This document shows positions 63,010 through 64,000 of a stretch of DNA of 64,000 bases, in pieces. The translations under genes were made by a program, and so were the position numbers. How positions within the stretch are numbered: the stretch's first letter is position 1; the number at the start of each line of letters is the position of its first letter. Source of the stretch: Corynebacterium sp. (lineage in GTDB: Bacteria; Actinomycetota; Actinomycetes; Mycobacteriales; Mycobacteriaceae); assembly GCA_030531005.1 (NCBI GenBank), contig JAUMTW010000001.1, forward strand, positions 203,227 through 267,226. Direction: 5' to 3'. The notes under the pieces were generated by a model. It was not told the origin of the DNA and made no database searches. It saw only the letters and a list, made by a program, of their open reading frames with translations.

Positions 63010-64000
63010 ATGACTATCGACCACGAAAAAGACAGCACTGGTGCAGGCTTCGAAAATGTTAGAGGCTCCGCATTGAGGCAGGGTAGGGATGCAGGAACCC
63101 GTACCCGGGGAATGTACGTGGACACTATGCCACAACGCGGTGTCAGCCGCCCAGAGCAAGAAAATATTTTAAAGCGCGAAGCTCGCAAGATTGCTGAAGG
63201 TATGGCAAGCGCCGAGTATATCGACTTGCGCTATGGCGATTATGCCGCAAGTATTTGCACTTTTGGCGCAGCGCTTCGATTGCTTGAATATCGGGGGAAG
63301 TCCCTGGTGGAATCCTTCCCCGTAGGGCAACCTCCACCATTGCAGTGCGGCGTAGTCTTGGCGCCGTGGCCAAACCGCATTGCTGACGGCAAATTTGATT
63401 TCCAAGGCCAGGAATATCAATTGGAAATTAATGAGCCGGAACGTAATAACGCACTCCATGGCATGGTACACAACAAAAATTGGAGGGTGGTTGCTAGTGA
63501 TTCGCATGCAGCTGTGTTGACCACCAATGTGCCGCCTACTGAACACTGGCCTTGGCCATTGGAGCTTGCGGTAACGTTCAATTTAGATAGTGACGGTATG
63601 CACATCACAATGCGTGCTACCAGTGATGCTGAATGTGCGCCCTTTGCCTGCGGCTGGCACATGTACCTCAATCCACAAGATGGTGATCTTGGTGCTGCGA
63701 AGCTACAAATTAATGTGCGCAAGCAGCTGCCACTGGATCGGGTTCGCAAATTGCCGAGTGGTCCTGCTGTTGAAAGTGAGTTGGTAGAGCAATTACAAAA
63801 AGGTCTTGAGTTAAAAGATCTGCTTTTAGATGATTGCTTCCAAGCACCTGGGGCACCGCTACACGTGAAGATGACCAGTGGCGGTAAGGGGGTGCGCATG
63901 ACATCTTCGGCAGAAATGCCGTGGGTGCAGGTTTTCACTGCAGATGAGCGTTGGGACTGCCCTTTCCCAGATGGACGCCGCGCTATCGCGGTCGAGCCAA
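63010..64000 (+). CDS. Aldose 1-epimerase family protein (3' end outside window)
   Basis: The visible 330 residues run off the window edge. From about residue 70 the galactose-mutarotase fold is clear: LRYGDYAASICTFGAALRLL, VVLAPWPNRIADGKFDFQGQ (N-R-I motif), NNALHGMVHNKNW with the proton-donor region His, CGWHMYLNPQ with the second His, and AIAVEP with the probable catalytic Glu at the very end. It interconverts alpha and beta anomers of hexoses. The first 65 residues are a polar extension not normal for the family, so a downstream start (for example ATG near 63112) is possible although GAAAGGG supports 63010. Confidence 0.85.
   Translation, partial: MTIDHEKDSTGAGFENVRGSALRQGRDAGTRTRGMYVDTMPQRGVSRPEQENILKREARKIAEGMASAEYIDLRYGDYAASICTFGAALRLLEYRGKSLVESFPVGQPPPLQCGVVLAPWPNRIADGKFDFQGQEYQLEINEPERNNALHGMVHNKNWRVVASDSHAAVLTTNVPPTEHWPWPLELAVTFNLDSDGMHITMRATSDAECAPFACGWHMYLNPQDGDLGAAKLQINVRKQLPLDRVRKLPSGPAVESELVEQLQKGLELKDLLLDDCFQAPGAPLHVKMTSGGKGVRMTSSAEMPWVQVFTADERWDCPFPDGRRAIAVEP

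Overview
The window is chromosomal DNA of a moderate-GC Corynebacterium. The main reasons are gene content and order: odhA encodes a 2-oxoglutarate dehydrogenase E1 with a fused acyltransferase domain, and two blocks match conserved corynebacterial/mycobacterial synteny. These are typA-lpqW-mshB-(membrane protein)-fdxC-dapC and aroP/dapD/dapE-LOG-folP2-gpgS-DUF3117-glgA/glgC-O-methyltransferase-sigE-cseE-tatB-mrp. Several start codons sit directly downstream of a -10 box, as in leaderless corynebacterial mRNAs. I cannot name the species. I found no rRNA, tRNA, CRISPR array, insertion sequence or prophage.

Layout. 1-2.0 kb: end of a Q/F/P-repeat protein with a degenerate exonuclease fold, convergent with an LppP/LprE-like lipoprotein. 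2.0-7.3 kb: accessory stretch with two decayed minus-strand genes, a ZIP metal transporter and an oleate hydratase. 7.4-13.2 kb: MetP/MetS sodium-coupled amino-acid importer, then a TPP riboswitch controlling a YkoEDC thiamine-precursor ECF transporter, and a small P-loop kinase. 13.3-20.9 kb: two paralogous family-5 solute-binding lipoproteins, then a dipeptide/oligopeptide ABC transporter (two permeases and one double ATPase). 21-29.6 kb: DUF402 protein, typA, lpqW, mshB, ferredoxin, dapC, GtrA. 29.8-37.8 kb: lysine/cell-wall precursor genes dapD and dapE with aroP, LOG protein, folP2, gpgS and small conserved actinobacterial genes.

38-43.2 kb: a GH32-like protein with altered catalytic motifs behind an acetolactate decarboxylase, then divergent glgA and glgC. 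43.4-51.2 kb: envelope-stress and secretion block (O-methyltransferase, sigE, cseE, tatB, mrp, DUF1003, MgtE-N/CBS protein, DUF1269-like membrane protein, truncated substrate-binding lipoprotein). 51.4-64 kb: odhA, a shikimate-dehydrogenase-family gene, a type-B carboxylesterase with a basic N-terminal extension, a FhuF-like Fe-S protein, two unknown conserved genes, an MFS exporter, an AT-rich intergenic stretch and the start of an aldose 1-epimerase.

The window is mostly core metabolism (lysine/peptidoglycan, mycothiol, glycogen, TCA cycle) and envelope homeostasis. Novelty is in the less ordinary parts: the degenerate exonuclease repeat protein, the GH32-like protein lacking catalytic residues, the decayed secreted protein, a LexA-type box upstream of an unknown gene, and a cluster of predicted leaderless starts. 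I saw no complete undescribed defence or mobile system.
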